Assembly: GCA_025331565.1 (NCBI GenBank) | Contig: JAFREQ010000039.1 | Coordinates: 496,001-560,000 of the forward strand | Direction: 5' to 3' | Source: Holacanthus passer | Lineage: Eukaryota > Chordata > Actinopteri > Pomacanthidae | Length of the DNA stretch: 64,000 nucleotides | Shown here: positions 44,249-57,948 of the stretch, one piece after another | Layout: each line of letters begins with the position of its first letter | Numbering within the stretch: the stretch's first letter is position 1 | Program-made: the position numbers and the translations under genes | The notes under the pieces: generated by a model | Database searches by the model: none | Told to the model about the DNA's origin: nothing | The model's input: the letters and a program-made list of their open reading frames with translations, nothing else

Positions 44249-45776
44249 ATGGCAGCGCTAATGGATGATGAGGTGTTTTTGGCTTTCACCACCCATGCTG
44301 CTATTGTCATTCTGAAGATGATGCTGATGGGCTTCATGACTGGTTACTATCGAGTCACCATAGGGGTAGGTAACAATAGTAGTGCCTTCTACAAGTCCAT
44401 TTTACATTAGTTTGACATGATTTCATGTACTGGGTATATCAGGTCCCAGGATGTGTTTAGCCAAGTTTAGCCCCAGAACAACTTCATAGCCAGAGTTGTT
44501 TTGGTTTTCATCATAGTAAACAGGATTTGGTCCACGAGATACAATATATAATATATACAAGAAATAAAGAACTCCTATGCCTAACTGCCCCACAAAACTG
44601 CCATGTCTTTCACCCTACAGTTCCACAGAATAAAACATCATGCACACAGTACATTTAAGGAATCACGTAAAATTAATCTTAATTCTTGCATTCGCTGAAC
44701 ACTTTTTGCATTTTCCCTTAATGTATTTGCATTCCTACATTATAATATGAAACCTTTCAATTTAACTTATGGTACGCAGAGGTAGAGACAGTCACAAACA
44801 CTCTGGACTTTGCCTCAATGCGTGTATTATTTCCCTCATTTAGGTTTACTCAAATGAAGAAGATGTGGCCGGAAAGTCGGCAGAGGAGAAGAAAAAACTG
44901 CTGAGAACCCATCCAGATGTGGAGCGAGTTCGAAGGTGACGTGATCTGGCCTTGAAATGCAGATGCTACAATCCCTTACACTTATAACTGCGACAGTGGT
45001 ATATCATTAGAAAATAGCAGATGATTTTTAGGCATATTGTGTGGGTTATTGTGTTTGTTTTCTTACCACTAATTGTAACCCAGCCTTACTCAAACAGTAA
45101 GAGAGATATGTTTTTGCTTTACTTATATGGATTTTAAAGTGTAGTGGTACTTGTAATATTTTTGGGAAGAGGCTGTTGAAACCAACGTTATGCACCAACT
45201 TTTACATTTAACATTTTTAAAAACTATTTTCATTAAAAACTCTGCTTATTCAGTGTTCCCCTAAAATCTATCCTTATTAGGGTCTCTGCTGAAAAAGCCT
45301 TTAGATCAGGGTTGGTATGTAGATGTAGTTCTCTATTACTAAAAAAATACAAATCATAAAGTCACAGTACCTCTCATTAAGTTTGTGCTGGATGGATGGA
45401 TGGAAGGATTATATCATCATTGTACATGTGTTGTATAATCACTGTACTATATCTCTATACAACAAGTTGTACTATGTTAATAGATACATTAGTTAGTCAA
45501 GCTATATATTGTGTTTTTTTGTTCTCCAGGTGTCACCAGAATGACCTGGAGAACATTATTCCCTTTGTGCTGGTCGGCCTGCTCTACGCTCTGACTGGAC
45601 CTGAGCTTTCAATTGCTCTGCTTCACTTCCGCCTCTTTACTGGTTCTCGGATCCTGCACACCATTGCTTATGTAGGTCCTCTGCCTCAGCCCAGCAGGGC
45701 TCTGTCCTGGGTAACAGGCATGCTGGTCACCTTCTCCATGGCTTACAGGGTGCTCAGCACAACTTTCTTCCTTTAG
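44249..45776 (+). CDS. mgst1: Microsomal glutathione S-transferase 1
   Basis: Coding exons 44249-44365, 44844-44935 and 45530-45776, with GT...AG introns, join to 456 bases or 151 residues (human MGST1 has 155). It belongs to the MAPEG family of four-helix trimeric membrane enzymes of ER and outer mitochondrial membrane. These conjugate glutathione to hydrophobic electrophiles and reduce lipid hydroperoxides. Hydrophobic helices lie at about residues 9-33, 79-93, 97-118 and 128-147. The loop with ERVRRCHQNDLENIIPF and the stretch RILHTIAYVGPLPQPSRAL carry the conserved glutathione-binding Arg and His residues. The start MAALMDDEVFLAF corresponds to MDDEVF of the human protein. A difference: Cys50 of the mammalian enzyme, the thiol-activation site, is Val47 here, while Cys71 replaces an Ala. 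Poly(A) signal AATAAA at 45953-45958. No frame damage seen. Confidence 0.95.
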
Positions 45777-45975
45777 AGATGGTGGAGATGACCTCTTCTC
45801 CACAAGCCCACATTGCTACATGGATCTTGAATTTTTTTCCTTTACTCTTTCTGTAGCTATCTAAAAGCTTGATTATTAAACAGTCTTGCATTTATTACTT
45901 GCATTCCCCTTGACTTGCTAAAACTATTGCCATGGATGAAAAATGCATTTTTAATAAACCTTTCTATCATCTAGT
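45777..45975 (+). other. mgst1: mgst1 3' UTR
   Basis: Follows the TAG at 45774-45776 and holds AATAAA at 45953-45958. Cleavage is expected 15-25 bases later. Confidence 0.7.
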
Positions 45976-46994
45976 GTCTGGGTAATTAATTTTAAGGTAA
46001 TGCAGCAGGTGCTAAAACTCAAATGCAACTATGGATTGCTTTGCAGAAAATTTACTTCGGTATAGTAGAGGTGTTAAATCTGGCAATGTAAAAGAAAGTC
46101 ATTCATCATGTTTTAAGAGTAAAATCCACCTAGTTACTTAAAACATAAGAGCATGTCTTATGCAATGTTTAGATATGAATCTAACTTCAAATGTAGCCAG
46201 TCCATATAGGAATTATATCCATTTTCACTTTTAAATGGTTAAAATGTGCAAATAACAGTGTACAGTATATCTGAGATAAAGTTGTTACTGCCATCATTGG
46301 CAATAACAGTGACACCTAACATTAAGTGGTATTTCAGGTCAGGGCCACTCCTACAAATTACACAATCCCAGGATAACTGCCAGGCATTCATGTGTAACTG
46401 ATCTTTGGTCTTTGCTATTCACAGTGACTCTGCAAAAAACTGTCCTCACAACATTCTTTTTTTGCAGCAAGAAATGTATCTTTATTTATATAGACAATCG
46501 AAATGTCTCTTATGCTCTACAACTGAGGGCATTACTCTTCATGTTCTGACATTTAAAATGCAGGAAGATGTATTTATGTTGTTCTCCAGTGATTTCTAAC
46601 ACAGAGAATGTCATTAATGATCATTGTAATGGACAGCCTGGTTCATCAAGCATGATCTACTTAAGCTTTGACCTCTTCCTTTTGCTTGACAAGAAAGGTG
46701 CTTTTTTCACCTGTCACATGATACTGTAGTGTCACCCATGAAGACAAACAATTTGAATCTGACCTGTTCCATGATATCTCCTCCGGTGTTTGCAAACCTA
46801 TAGACACCACATTGATTTTCTCCACAGAAGGCAAGTTCGTATAAATCTTGATGTGGAATGAGTCTGCAGGTAGAAATAACACCCAATGTCCTAATAACAC
46901 TGTTATAATATGTTTATGTAAAAAAAAGATAATTTCATTTTAGCTTCTGCTTTAACCCTTTGAAACCATAAGTTTGGTTTGAAAAATACTTTTT
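45976..46994. other. Gene-free stretch downstream of mgst1
   Basis: No gene or repeat recognised. Confidence 0.45.
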
Positions 46995-47048
46995 TTTCTT
47001 TTACAAATTTCCCCACTGAAGGACGAATAAAGGTTTGTCTTATCTTAC
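46995..47048 (+). repeat. LINE 3' end fragment
   Basis: tttccccactgaaggacga, then aataaagg and two imperfect cttat units. Same family of 3' ends as at 33040-33098. Confidence 0.65.
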
Positions 47049-47369
47049 TGTCCCATTTCTTGTCATTGTTCTTTTAAGTCTGACTGAGATCTGAAAAATT
47101 GAATAAGTTAAAAAAAACCCCGCTTCCATTCAAACCAAGGACACAACAAATAGTCACACAAGTATGAATGAATATTGGTACTTGTGAGTCTCTTACTGGA
47201 ACCAAGTCACAATATTAATCTTTGTAATCACAAGATAACAAGTTAGCAAAGTTTTTTTTTTGTTTTTTTTTTTTAAGTCAGTTAGTCATTTCATTTTATT
47301 TTCTTGCCAAATATTGGATAGTTTTACCACTGTTAGAAAGTTAAGAAAAAAGGGGTGGGAAGGGTGCTT

Positions 47370-47655
47370 GCTGGCTGTTCTGGACTGCATTTATAGAGCC
47401 CTTTTTCTAGTCTTAACTCAAAGCACTTTCACAAAGCAAACCAGCATTCAACCATATTCATACATGGTGGCAGGGTGATTGGAAGGTGCCACCACTATTT
47501 ACCATGCACACACATTCACGCACAATTTGGGGTTCAATATCTTGCCAAAGGACACTTCAACATGTAGACATGTAGGAGCCATGAATCAAACCATGACCTT
47601 CCATGGTGGGCAGCCGCTCTGCCTCTCGAGCCACAGCCATCCCTTTATAAGAAAT
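47370..47655 (-). repeat. tRNA-like dispersed fish repeat
   Basis: Read on the minus strand near 47595-47640 it has GTGGCTCGAGAGGCAGAG (A-box-like) followed by GGTTTGATTC (B-box-like), as in SINE heads. The rest (ctttcacaaagcaaacc, aaaggacacttcaacatg) is a block I recognise from many teleosts. It is about 285 bp long. Confidence 0.6.
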
Positions 47656-50600
47656 GGATGAGCGCATAGAAATTACTAATCTGGTTGTCTGCTCATTTTG
47701 TGTTCGTCAGTATGGTGATGACACAGTTCTAAAAATCAGATTTTCAACCCAATGTTGCACAGGTGAAAAAAACGGGAAAGAAAATGAACTACTCAACCTG
47801 TGGCTGCTATGGCATTCTCACCAGCAACAAACCCATCCACTGTAGGCAGAGGCATGAGCATGCAGCACATGTCAGAACATCCAGCAAGCACCCTGTCACT
47901 GTTATTCAACAAAGTGTTAGTTAATTCAGAACTAACGTTAGTTGAAAAAGAAAATAGCTGGAGTACAATATTTTGCCTATGTGGATACAGTAGGAAAGGC
48001 AAAAAATCTGAAAAAATTAATTTGCAAAAGGTACTTCAGAACCATGACAACAATAGCAGTGAACACTGCAAAATTGGCTAGCTTTGGTTAGTTCATGTAT
48101 CCGACACTAGTATGTATATGCATACAAGTATGATCATTTTGTACGTGACAGCTGTGGTTAAAGGAATCTTCAGCATTTTTCAAGCTGGATCATATTTTCC
48201 CATGTTTTTGTGTATAAGTGAGATGCGAAACGGGCTGCAATGTAATCCCTCTGTACACAGCAGTGTACATTTACTAAAAGAGCTTGTTTTTGCATCTGAC
48301 AGGCTCAGATATTCATTCTAAGTGTCTGACAACATAATGGAAAGGATCCCAACAGAGATAGACCTTTTTGTTAAGCCACAGCACTCCATTTACAGAAACA
48401 ATAAATAGTAAGTATAGTAAGTAAGTAAATATTTCTCTTCTAACACCAGTCTTCACATAACACTTCACTCCAGGAAAAATAATCAGATCAGTCAGTTATG
48501 CCATTCTTTACATTTTATGGCAGCCTTTCACCTAAATGCAGTTTTATATAAGTCTTAGTGTAATTGTGCAGATTTACAAGTGAGATGTCACCACAGTAAG
48601 GGCTTGTTTAGTTCTGCTACAATAGTCTATAAATCATATCTATATTTTACATCTTGCTCTATCTCACATTTACACACTAATCTCCTCTTGTCTTAAAACA
48701 AGATAATTAGCAGCAATAAATATTCAACAACAGCACATTACACAGTAGAAAACAAATGGCATAATTAAGCTGTTCTATTAAAAATGTGTAATTTTTATTC
48801 ATTTAAAACTCTTCAAGTTTTAGTTTGAAAAATATTAATCCAAAATTGCATCCGCATTTTTCTCTCACAATATACAGGCTTATTAACCAGAAATGTTAAG
48901 CAGGTGCTCATGTTTGACTAAAGAAATTAAATTCCTTATACCCTAAAGGGTCATGTTTACAAGAACAACATTGGTGTAGAGTCTGTCGTCAGACCCTCAT
49001 TTTGATATAAATATCAAAAGAAGGAATCATAAAGAAATAAAGTATGGGGACAGTTTAAAGATATAAGCCCCTACATTCAACAACTATACTGATGAATTGA
49101 TAGTGAATTTGTGTGGAATTCAAGAATCACGAATAATTCATTATTAACTGTTTTATCTATACAATATATAACAGATTAGTACATTAGTAGTAATGACTTT
49201 ATTTCCTGCTGTGATGTTCACGTAAAATAAGGGTTAATAGAGGTGAACAAACCATCAACTGCATTATTTACTGTAATTTTCTGAATTAATACTTCCTTTC
49301 TTAATCTTCAACAAAGTATTCACTTTTTTCACATATTTTATAACTTTCTTTACTAATATTTCCAATTATTTGTTACGATAATTAAGGAATTGTTGATTAA
49401 TCTTGAACTGCAGCAAATAGCATTCATTACAATGAGCTGAAAGGTTTTATTTATTAAAGTAAATGTAACTATATTTTGTACTTCCTTTTTCTTGCTGAAC
49501 ACTGTCATATTTTCTTCTTGTGTGAAAATAGTCAGTTACATTTTCAGTTTGTCACAGTCGTCACACAGTTTCCCCTTCTCCTGTAATTAGACAGAGACAG
49601 ATGTTATTTGCAGTAGGCTCAACAAAATATGACTGACAGGCATCTCTTTTACTCAGCTTAAGCCGTGTACGGTTGGGGGATTTTGAACAAAAAAATCAAA
49701 CATATTCTTTGTAATGACATTACAGGCAAACATAGGACACTTTGAGCTGCACATACTGTAAATCTACCATTACATACTGTATTTGTTATATGCTATTTCT
49801 AGAAATTACACTCATCCTGCTTCTTCTCTGTATTTTTTCTCGTTTCCAGAAGAAGTATTGTTTGAGCTGCTGGTACTTTTATTACTACTACACAGTTACT
49901 GGAAATTGTAAAACACCTCTACGCTATCATTTATTTTATATCCGGTCAGCTGTTATTTAAAATTCATGAGGATGCCTTGCCCTTGTGTTTCTATTAAGAT
50001 AAATTCTACATACTTGATTTAGACTTTTTAATTACAGCAGACTACAAATCAATGCATGAGTTTTATTTTATCTTTTTTTTGTGATACCATAGTGCATGAT
50101 TTAGTTAATTATTAATTCCCTTTATTGACTGAAACACATAAAATGAATCATATTTTCATTACTCCAGCAGCTGATGTCAGAATGAATAATGTGTAATAAT
50201 GTGCTGCCAATTGATACAAACAAACAAATACAACATACAACAAATACAAAGAGTGAAGTCAGGTGAGAACGAGTTCAAATTTGGGAGAAAATCACAGTTT
50301 ATTTAGTTAGTTAGTGGTACTGTTAGTTCATAATGTTAGTTTTCCACTATAGATGTGTGAATTGCCACACACGATTCTACTCTTTTTATGATCCACTCAT
50401 GCATTCAGAGGTGTAGGAGTATTTAAATTAAAATGCATTCCTGTTCTGCTTGTGGGAACTGACTGTAATACTTGGGAAGCATGTCTGTCTTCCACTAGAG
50501 GGAGGCATTTTAAAAGTCAACTGAGTTGCTCCTCATTAGGAGTCATTTATGGACCAGGTGCAGCTCATAAAAGTGTCTCTGCTCAAGCAATTAACTTCAT

Positions 50601-53600
50601 TAGCATCGCTGAAAACATTGCCCTGCATATCACACAATTCACATTATATTTCTCTTCCAACCAAGCACAAACACTGATGTAATGTATTTATGCAAAGTTT
50701 TTATACTGAGTTAAATGCATAGAACAACAACTTTACTAACATTTTTATGCAGAATAATTATCATTATTATTATCATTTCATCAGATTCTCACTTGTGTTT
50801 TGCTGTTAGGAAGTAAAGTGTACTGACTTGTTTAGATGTGTCAGCTGCTGGTATGATGAATGCCTGGTGCTGCACATGAAGGTGACTGGCTCTACGCAGA
50901 GCAGTGAAACCCATGGGTGGGCACTGTAAATAGTAGAGTGAAATTACCATGAAGGCTGCTTTAGGTGGTTGCATTGTGTCCTGTCCCTGTTTAAGTAGAA
51001 GAGTTTTATGAGAGCTCATTTGTTCGAGACCCTTGGCCCTCCAGGGTCTCTCATTCCCCAGACATATCAGGCATTTCACAGCTTGGGTGGAGAGGAGGAA
51101 CACCCTGAGTATCTACTATAACTAACAATCTCAGACACACCCTAGATACCTTACTCATACTGCATACATTACAAACTGGACTCTGTAACCTCTCCGAAGA
51201 ATTTCTCATATGCTGTAGTAGTTTAGTTTTAGTTTTTTCCAGCAATATATGTTAGTAATTCTGTCTGCCCACACTTTTCAGTTGGATATTCTGTCAATAT
51301 ACATCTGTAGCAAATAAAGAATGATTAAGGTTTGGCTAACTTGACTAACTAACACTTGCTTATTCTAAATAATTCATATGTAAATAGTGACTTGTAGGAG
51401 GCAGAACATGAAGGTAAACAATTATACAAGAGTACCACGAGAGTTCATGTGACAGAAATTTTAATCGACTGAGTGTTGTGCAAACATCTCCACAAGGGGT
51501 CCACCAACTTCTACAAAAATTAAGACCACATGTGTCTACAAACTACCAACGGCACATGTATGGAGCACATTTGCATACATACACACCCAATGTAGTATGT
51601 TCAGAACTGTATACCCATCCACTGTTTATGATGCTGTCCACCTCTACATTTGCTCTCATCCACCACCTGTCCTTGACACCCTTCTTCTGCTCTTACATCA
51701 TACTGTTTCCTATAGTGGCCCTGAATGCTGCTAATGCAGACTAGTTGAACGTAAGCAATTTGTAGCAGGCATTCTTATATCTATGTATGTATAGATCCAT
51801 CCTGTCACCCAATAATTATGTTCACATACAGTACCACCAATTTCCAATATCAAACTTGCTTGGTAAAAAATGAAGCTTAGTGGAAGATCAATCAAAAAGA
51901 CTGCAGATCTTCATGATTCCTCTATTTATTTACATTCTTTCTCTCTCTCTCTCTTTCTCTCCCTCTTCTGCTTCCACCCTCTATTAGCTGACTGAGGTTG
52001 TTCACTCTTTCAATTAAACCAATCAGATTTTGCCACATTTCTGAGCCAATCATCTTGTTGCCCTGAAGCTTTAAAAATGTTCCTTTCTCTGATGTTGTCA
52101 ATGGCTGTAGCTGTAAGTACAAGATGGCAAATGTTGAGTTTTCTAAATTTTTTCTTTTGCTAATCTTAACTTGGAAGCTTTGAGTAAGTAGCAATTAACT
52201 TTACTCCAAAACATGTTTGACAAATCAAATTAACAGTATATAGCATATATTGAAGTAGATGGGGTTGGTATGAGTGTACATACTGGCATGCAGCTTACAC
52301 AGTATCAGTATAGTCTGTTCACTTTGCTTTGCGTCTGTGTTTCATTAACTGTCGCTACACATCCATAAGATCTGCCCTGTGCCGTATTGTTCAGCTGGTT
52401 AATTATACAACCACTTAATAAGGCACAACTTCATTGTCACACTACACACTGCTGAGGTGAGCTAAATATTTATATTGTACAATGCCACCCAAGGTCTTGA
52501 AAAATTAATGAATGGTTAAAAGGAATCTAACTCGTGGACGGTAAAAAGAATTTCGAATCACTTGTGTACTGCCAGGGTAGACATTTTGTGGTCACATTTT
52601 CTTTACTCTCTTTCTTCTCCCCATTGAAAGGCATTTTGAAGTTGCTATCCTCCCGAGCATTTTCAACAATAAAGACCTGGTTCCTAGCTTCTACCAGCTG
52701 TCTCTGCTGTGGTAAAGATGACAGTGCAACACAGGTACATGGTCTAGGCTACAAATCTGCTTATCGTCTCAGCAGTACATATGCAAATACACACACTCAC
52801 ATATAAATAAATGTAAAAGTGTTTTTACGTCCAGGGATATGCATCTCCAAAGGCCAAAGCATCCATCTTGATGCATTGTCAATGATCAAATTCATTAAAG
52901 ACAGACGACTACAACTACCAGTGCGATACCTCTATTCTTTGCAGTGTGATTTAATGCAATATGATGCGTTTCAATGTAACGCAAAATATATAAATATGAT
53001 GACATACAATTTAATATGGTGCAGAGAGTTTGAATTTATTTCTTTGGTTCTTCTTAAGCACACAGGCAGCAAAAGGTGCCATTTTACTTTACATATCTAT
53101 TTCATATCTATTTCACTAGTACTGCAACTCAGTAAGCATCTTATTTATTTAGTTACTTTATGACCCCTAAAAAAACTTGGCCCTTTTACAAACCTTACAC
53201 GTTTAAGAATGTATCATAAATTCTGCCAGCAGACAGATGTGCTTTCAGCAGGTAGGCTAACTCAGCAATGAGCAGAAAACAGTGATGCTGTTTTCTGTGT
53301 CTTTATGAACAATAATAATAATAAAAAAACATTTCACTAACATGCCTTTCATAAATTTCATGCTTTTAAAATGTGAAAAAAGTAAACAATTGTTTGCAGT
53401 CACAGGCTGCTGTAAACTGTGTCTTACCATCAATGTATGCCATTGTATCAGGATATCCATGACAGCAGGGCGTTCAATACGACAGGCTGCTCCTCCCAAA
53501 AATGCTTCAACATTTCAAGTGGCCTTTTCAACTTATGTATAAGTTGAACTGAGATCAGACAATTGGTTCCCAAAAGCAGCATTTTCTTCACCTAGTTAAA

Positions 53601-53982
53601 GGAACCTGTGGGTCAGAGTTTACATAACGAACACACAATCGAACAAACTTCATATAGGTCAAACCATGATACAATCTGATTGAGTGAAGTCTTTTAAGGA
53701 AAGACTGTCGCGAAGTGTTCGTTTTTATCCCCATTTGAATGATTCATTGTGTCACGCAATGACAATCAAAAGACACAGAGTTGTTAAAGAGAGATCAGAG
53801 AGGCAGAACAATGTAGCCAGGAGGAGGTTCTGACAATAGGCTTTTTTTGTCGCCTTAAAGTATGGCTATTCAGAACAGATAGAAACACTCATGGTTAGGG
53901 TTTGGTTTGAATGGCCTTCTTTGAAAATAAAAATACATCTCAGCCCCTCTGATTTCAAAACCTTTACTTTCAATCACCACAT
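47656..53982. other. Gene-free region
   Basis: AT-rich, with only short open frames and small simple repeats (a CT-rich run near 51940-51962). A repeat-poor stretch at 50390-50690 has clustered TAAT and E-box-like sites and could be a conserved noncoding element. No gene is supported. Confidence 0.45.
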
Positions 53983-54025
53983 TTCAATTCAACTTTATTT
54001 ATATCGCGCTAAATCACAATGGGGG
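53983..54025 (-). repeat. Short L2-like LINE 3' end
   Basis: ttcaattcaactttatttat, then atcgcgctaaatcacaa, matches the 3' terminus of the LINE at 59321 onward. Confidence 0.6.
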
Positions 54026-54041
54026 GTTTCCACAAATCCAC

Positions 54042-54043
54042 AT

Positions 54044-54084
<41 letters not shown>
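54042..54084. repeat. (AAT)n microsatellite
   Basis: About 14 AAT units with an interruption near the left end. Confidence 0.9.
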
Positions 54085-54088
<4 letters not shown>

Positions 54089-54694
54089 GAGCAGATGTTG
54101 AGCAGGAACATGGGAGCTGTAGGTGGCTTGCAGTCAAAGATCCAAACTCATTTCAAAATTGTACTTATTTAAAAACATACACACACGCTCACACACTAAC
54201 ACAAAAGGTTGACCCTTCCAGCCAGCTGACTCCTCTTCATGTGTTTCAATCTGTAGTGGAGCAAGCCTGGGGTCAGCAGATTGTTTATGCTGAGACCAGT
54301 GATTGGAGTGAAGGTGATTACCATAAGCAATTTAAATGTTATTGATTTAACCTCCTGTGTGAGGTAATTGAACACCGTGGCCAAGCACCCAACTTTACTT
54401 CCCCACCCTCTAATTCTGTTTTTCGTTACATTTGTGAGGTTTTTCTGACTCTCTTCCCCAGCATTTTTAGCTCACTTTCATATTATTTCAGCCTCTTTCG
54501 CCTCTTTCTATTCTTCCTCACGTCAGTCTCCATGCTAAACTGTAGGCCTCTCTGTCAGTCTGTATCCTCAGGCCAAGAGAAGTGGTGAAAGCACCAATAG
54601 CAAATCAATGGGCAGTCTGTCATGGTAACAATGGAAATGTTCAATTAACAACCAACAGTGGATAATTTACAGTCTCACCATCATTACTTTTCCA

Positions 54695-54721
54695 TTGTGT
54701 GTGTGTGTGTGTGTGTGTGTC
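54695..54721. repeat. (GT)n microsatellite
   Basis: About 13 GT units. Confidence 0.9.
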
Positions 54722-56267
54722 AGGGAGGACTGGGGACAAAACAATGTTTTTTTTTGTATTCATGAGAATCATTTTCTGATAATTTCTCTCTTCAATAGAC
54801 CATCATTACTAATCATCAATCTTAACACAAAAGCCCAATTTCCTACTTAATTACAATTTTGGTGTTTTTAGATAACAAGAACAGTACGATTGTAAATTAC
54901 AGAGTGGAATTGACAAAAAAGACAAAAAAAATGTTATTATTAAAATATTCCCAAATCTGTTTAATATCTTCTTCATTATACTGAGCCATAATGGAAGACT
55001 AGATTTGGCACTCAGATCAATTAATAAATGGAGAAATCTCCACCTGGGAGACACACTTGCGCATTCTCCATTTTTTATCATGCTCTGCCATTCCTCTAGA
55101 GAGATCACAATTTCTTGTTTTAATATTTTAGTGTTCTAACTTAAGCTTCAGGATTCTCTCCAGGTAGCACACTAGATCATCTTGACATTTCAAAGTACTG
55201 AAACCTTTGGAATAAAGTGTTTTTTATTAAATTCTATTAACATAATTTATGCTTGTCAGACACCCCACCTCAGTGGCAGCTGAGTTGGGGCTGTGGAGAG
55301 ACTTAGTCACCATATTTCATCTTCTGGTCCTCTCAGATGGAAGACTGGGCTGTTAAGACACATCTGACATAGTGGTGATGATTAGTGCAGGAGACAAACT
55401 GCCCAGCACTCAGTGTCATCATTCACTTCCTGCTTCAGCATGGCATGAACCACAGGGAGTGTCTGAGGAGGATTAATACATAGCTCTTTATTTGACTATC
55501 ACTTCAACAAAGAACTTAACAAAGACATTGTGTTCAGTAATCAGTCAAATATCTTGACCACTGTCCTAGTCTTTGAAATAGATGCTGTGTAAATGCATGA
55601 AAATATGCTCATGTACTGTAAAGCTCATGTAGTAGATTGCACACTATTCACATTCAAATACAGATTGTATGAGTTAAATGGGCCACATCTAGAATGCTGA
55701 CTATGGTTAGGTGGAAACTTTACTTTGTATCAGTTAGAGATCAGGGATTTGAGGATAACTCGTATGTGTTCCAGCTTACTTTTGTAGTTGTAGCCACCAT
55801 TTCTGAAATCTGGAAACATGCTACAACAAAGTCCTGTGGAGCAAAAACACAAGCAGTCAGACTATCAGGTAGGTTGTAACTAAGCCAACAGTCTATCCAG
55901 ATTATCTAAACCATTTTATTTAGAGTTCACTGATAGTGAGCACCTGAAATATTAATCACACCTGAATCAAGAAGTGTGTGAGCACAAGCACAGCATGAAC
56001 AGTAGGTCAAAGTCAAAGCATGAAGTGAGTCGGTATACTGTGATGGATGCTTGAACAGATGACAGACAGTTTGGGAAATCATTTATCACTCATCTTTGTT
56101 TTCTTAACCAGATAGGTTTTACTAGCCTGGGGGTTTGTTTCCAACCAGTTTGCTAATCTGCTTTTGTTGCCACCTCTCTTCAGCAAAAACAGAAATTAAG
56201 TAACTTCTTTTGAACTTAAATTATTCATAATTTTCTGAATTAATTTCATCTCAGTAAATTTAGCAAC

Positions 56268-56360
56268 TCCTGACTGTGGCTCAGTAGGTAGAGCAGTCAT
56301 CCACTAATGTTGATGATTTGATCCCTGCGTGTGTATCATCATTAAGACTAGAGAAGCGCT
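56268..56360 (+). repeat. Short tRNA-like repeat copy
   Basis: Reads gtggctcagtaggtagagc (A-box-like) and, 29 bases on, gatttgatccctg (B-box-like). It resembles the minus-strand repeat at 47370-47655 but is much shorter. It is not a tRNA gene, because no cloverleaf can be folded around these boxes. Confidence 0.5.
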
Positions 56361-57444
56361 GTCAACATTGTATGTGAATGTGATTTATATGGTGCATATA
56401 GAAATATACAAACAGACCCCTTTAAAACAGACCCCAACACAAATTCTATGTGTAACAGTTTAACAGGAGAGAAATATGAGAAATGATGTAAAGTCAGTCT
56501 ATGTCACCGTGATGACTGGCACTGCCTGATAAATGTCAGGCATAACATCACATATGCCTACTCATATGTGGTCATTGTGTCAAGTTTGTGTATGTGTTTG
56601 CTTCCTTTTATTGAGTGAAACTCTTGTTCTTACAATATTACAAGCAAACTCATTTCCTTTGCTACATCAAAGGCTTCAGATTTACTTTACATGAAATAAT
56701 TCAAGCAATAGCTGTGATTAATAACATACTGAAACTCAAGCAACGTGTGTATCACATGCAGTAATTTGAAGCAAACTGCAACCATGCCACTCAGCCTGCC
56801 TATTTGGAACCAATGAGTTGCACAAGAGGAATATCAGTAACCTGGAGGTAAACTAATTAATTACTAATCATTCATCCCCATTTTGGCAAGACATAAATGT
56901 TGCCATTTTGACGAAGCCAAGTTAGTAACTAAATCTGACTTTTTAAAAAGGGTTAGGGTTAGTTTTTAGCCTCCAAAATAATGTCCATAATATGCCAAGG
57001 TTACATTTACAAGAATATAGGTGAAAACAACAGTTAGAAAAACAATATTATTGTCAACAGCTACCTATAGTGTACAGTCTCTCAGGCATACTGCCAGTCA
57101 AAAGTTTTGCAATGCTCTATATTTTTCAAATTTCTTCCTTTGTTGTTATTACTTAAGTAACCTACTTAACAGGTGCAATTCTGTTCTGGTGTTCTAAGTG
57201 TTCTATCTCATAAAACAATCTTTCATTTGCGAGCTAGCCTTTTCTCATGACATTTGCCTCCAGCATCAATAGGGGCATGAAAAGAGAAATCACTCAAAGT
57301 TAGATGACAAATGTAGTCCTACTAAGCTGGTTGGACTGACAGCTGTGGATCAAAATGCTAATGATCCTGATCAGGGTTTTACAGGTTTCCTTTCACAAGA
57401 CACTTTTTCTGCAGCATCAAATGATCTACATCTTCCATCACCAT

Positions 57445-57690
57445 ATTAAGGGACACTGGTGCCAAGCAGACACTGCCTCTGGTCTGGTGGAACTGCCCAT
57501 CCAGATTTACCCAAGGATATGTAAATATTGCGGAAGTGCAGGTCCTCCCTTTCCATAGCATTGACTTGGTGATAGGAAATGATGTAGATGGCACAAAGGT
57601 TGTCCCCCGAGCACAGACCAGTAGGGGAACCTGAAGTCCAAGACCAAGAATGTGAATATCCAGAGGTTTTCCCTGGATGCGTGGTAACTT
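57445..57690 (+). pseudogene. Retroelement aspartic protease, Gmr1-like
   Basis: ITILRDTGAKQTL carries an intact Asp-Thr-Gly catalytic motif. About 40 residues on, SIDLVIGNDVDGTKVVP matches the second motif and the following segment of fish gypsy proteases. A frame change near 57635 leads into a typical linker. About 80 residues can be read, and the N-terminus is lost to stops. Confidence 0.65.
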
Positions 57691-57948
57691 GCTAAAGGCC
57701 AGGGAAGTAGGGCCAGCAAAATAGGGAGCACTAGGGAGCACTAGGAGACTGTCAGGCCAGTTATAAAATGCACAACAAATTGGCAAATAAAAGCAAAAAC
57801 GAGGCAGCTATAGTCACTCAGAACTATAGATCCACTAGCTACTAGCTACTCAAAGCTTTCAACAAAATGGTTACAGTATACATTGTTTGTTGTGAATATG
57901 TTGAGATCGCCTAGGCCGATGTTTGGTTCCCCTGCTTATTATTATTAT

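Larger units (their letters stand above)
54085..57439. other. Gene-free region with two small repeats
   Basis: Besides the (GT)n microsatellite at 54695 and the tRNA-like repeat at 56268 nothing is recognised. Open frames are short and unconvincing. Confidence 0.45.

Noticed and set aside
56268..56345. tRNA gene
   Set aside because: A-box- and B-box-like words are present, but no acceptor stem or anticodon arm can be paired.
57379..57786. 135-codon minus-strand frame
   Set aside because: It is the shadow of a plus-strand protease relic with an intact Asp-Thr-Gly motif.
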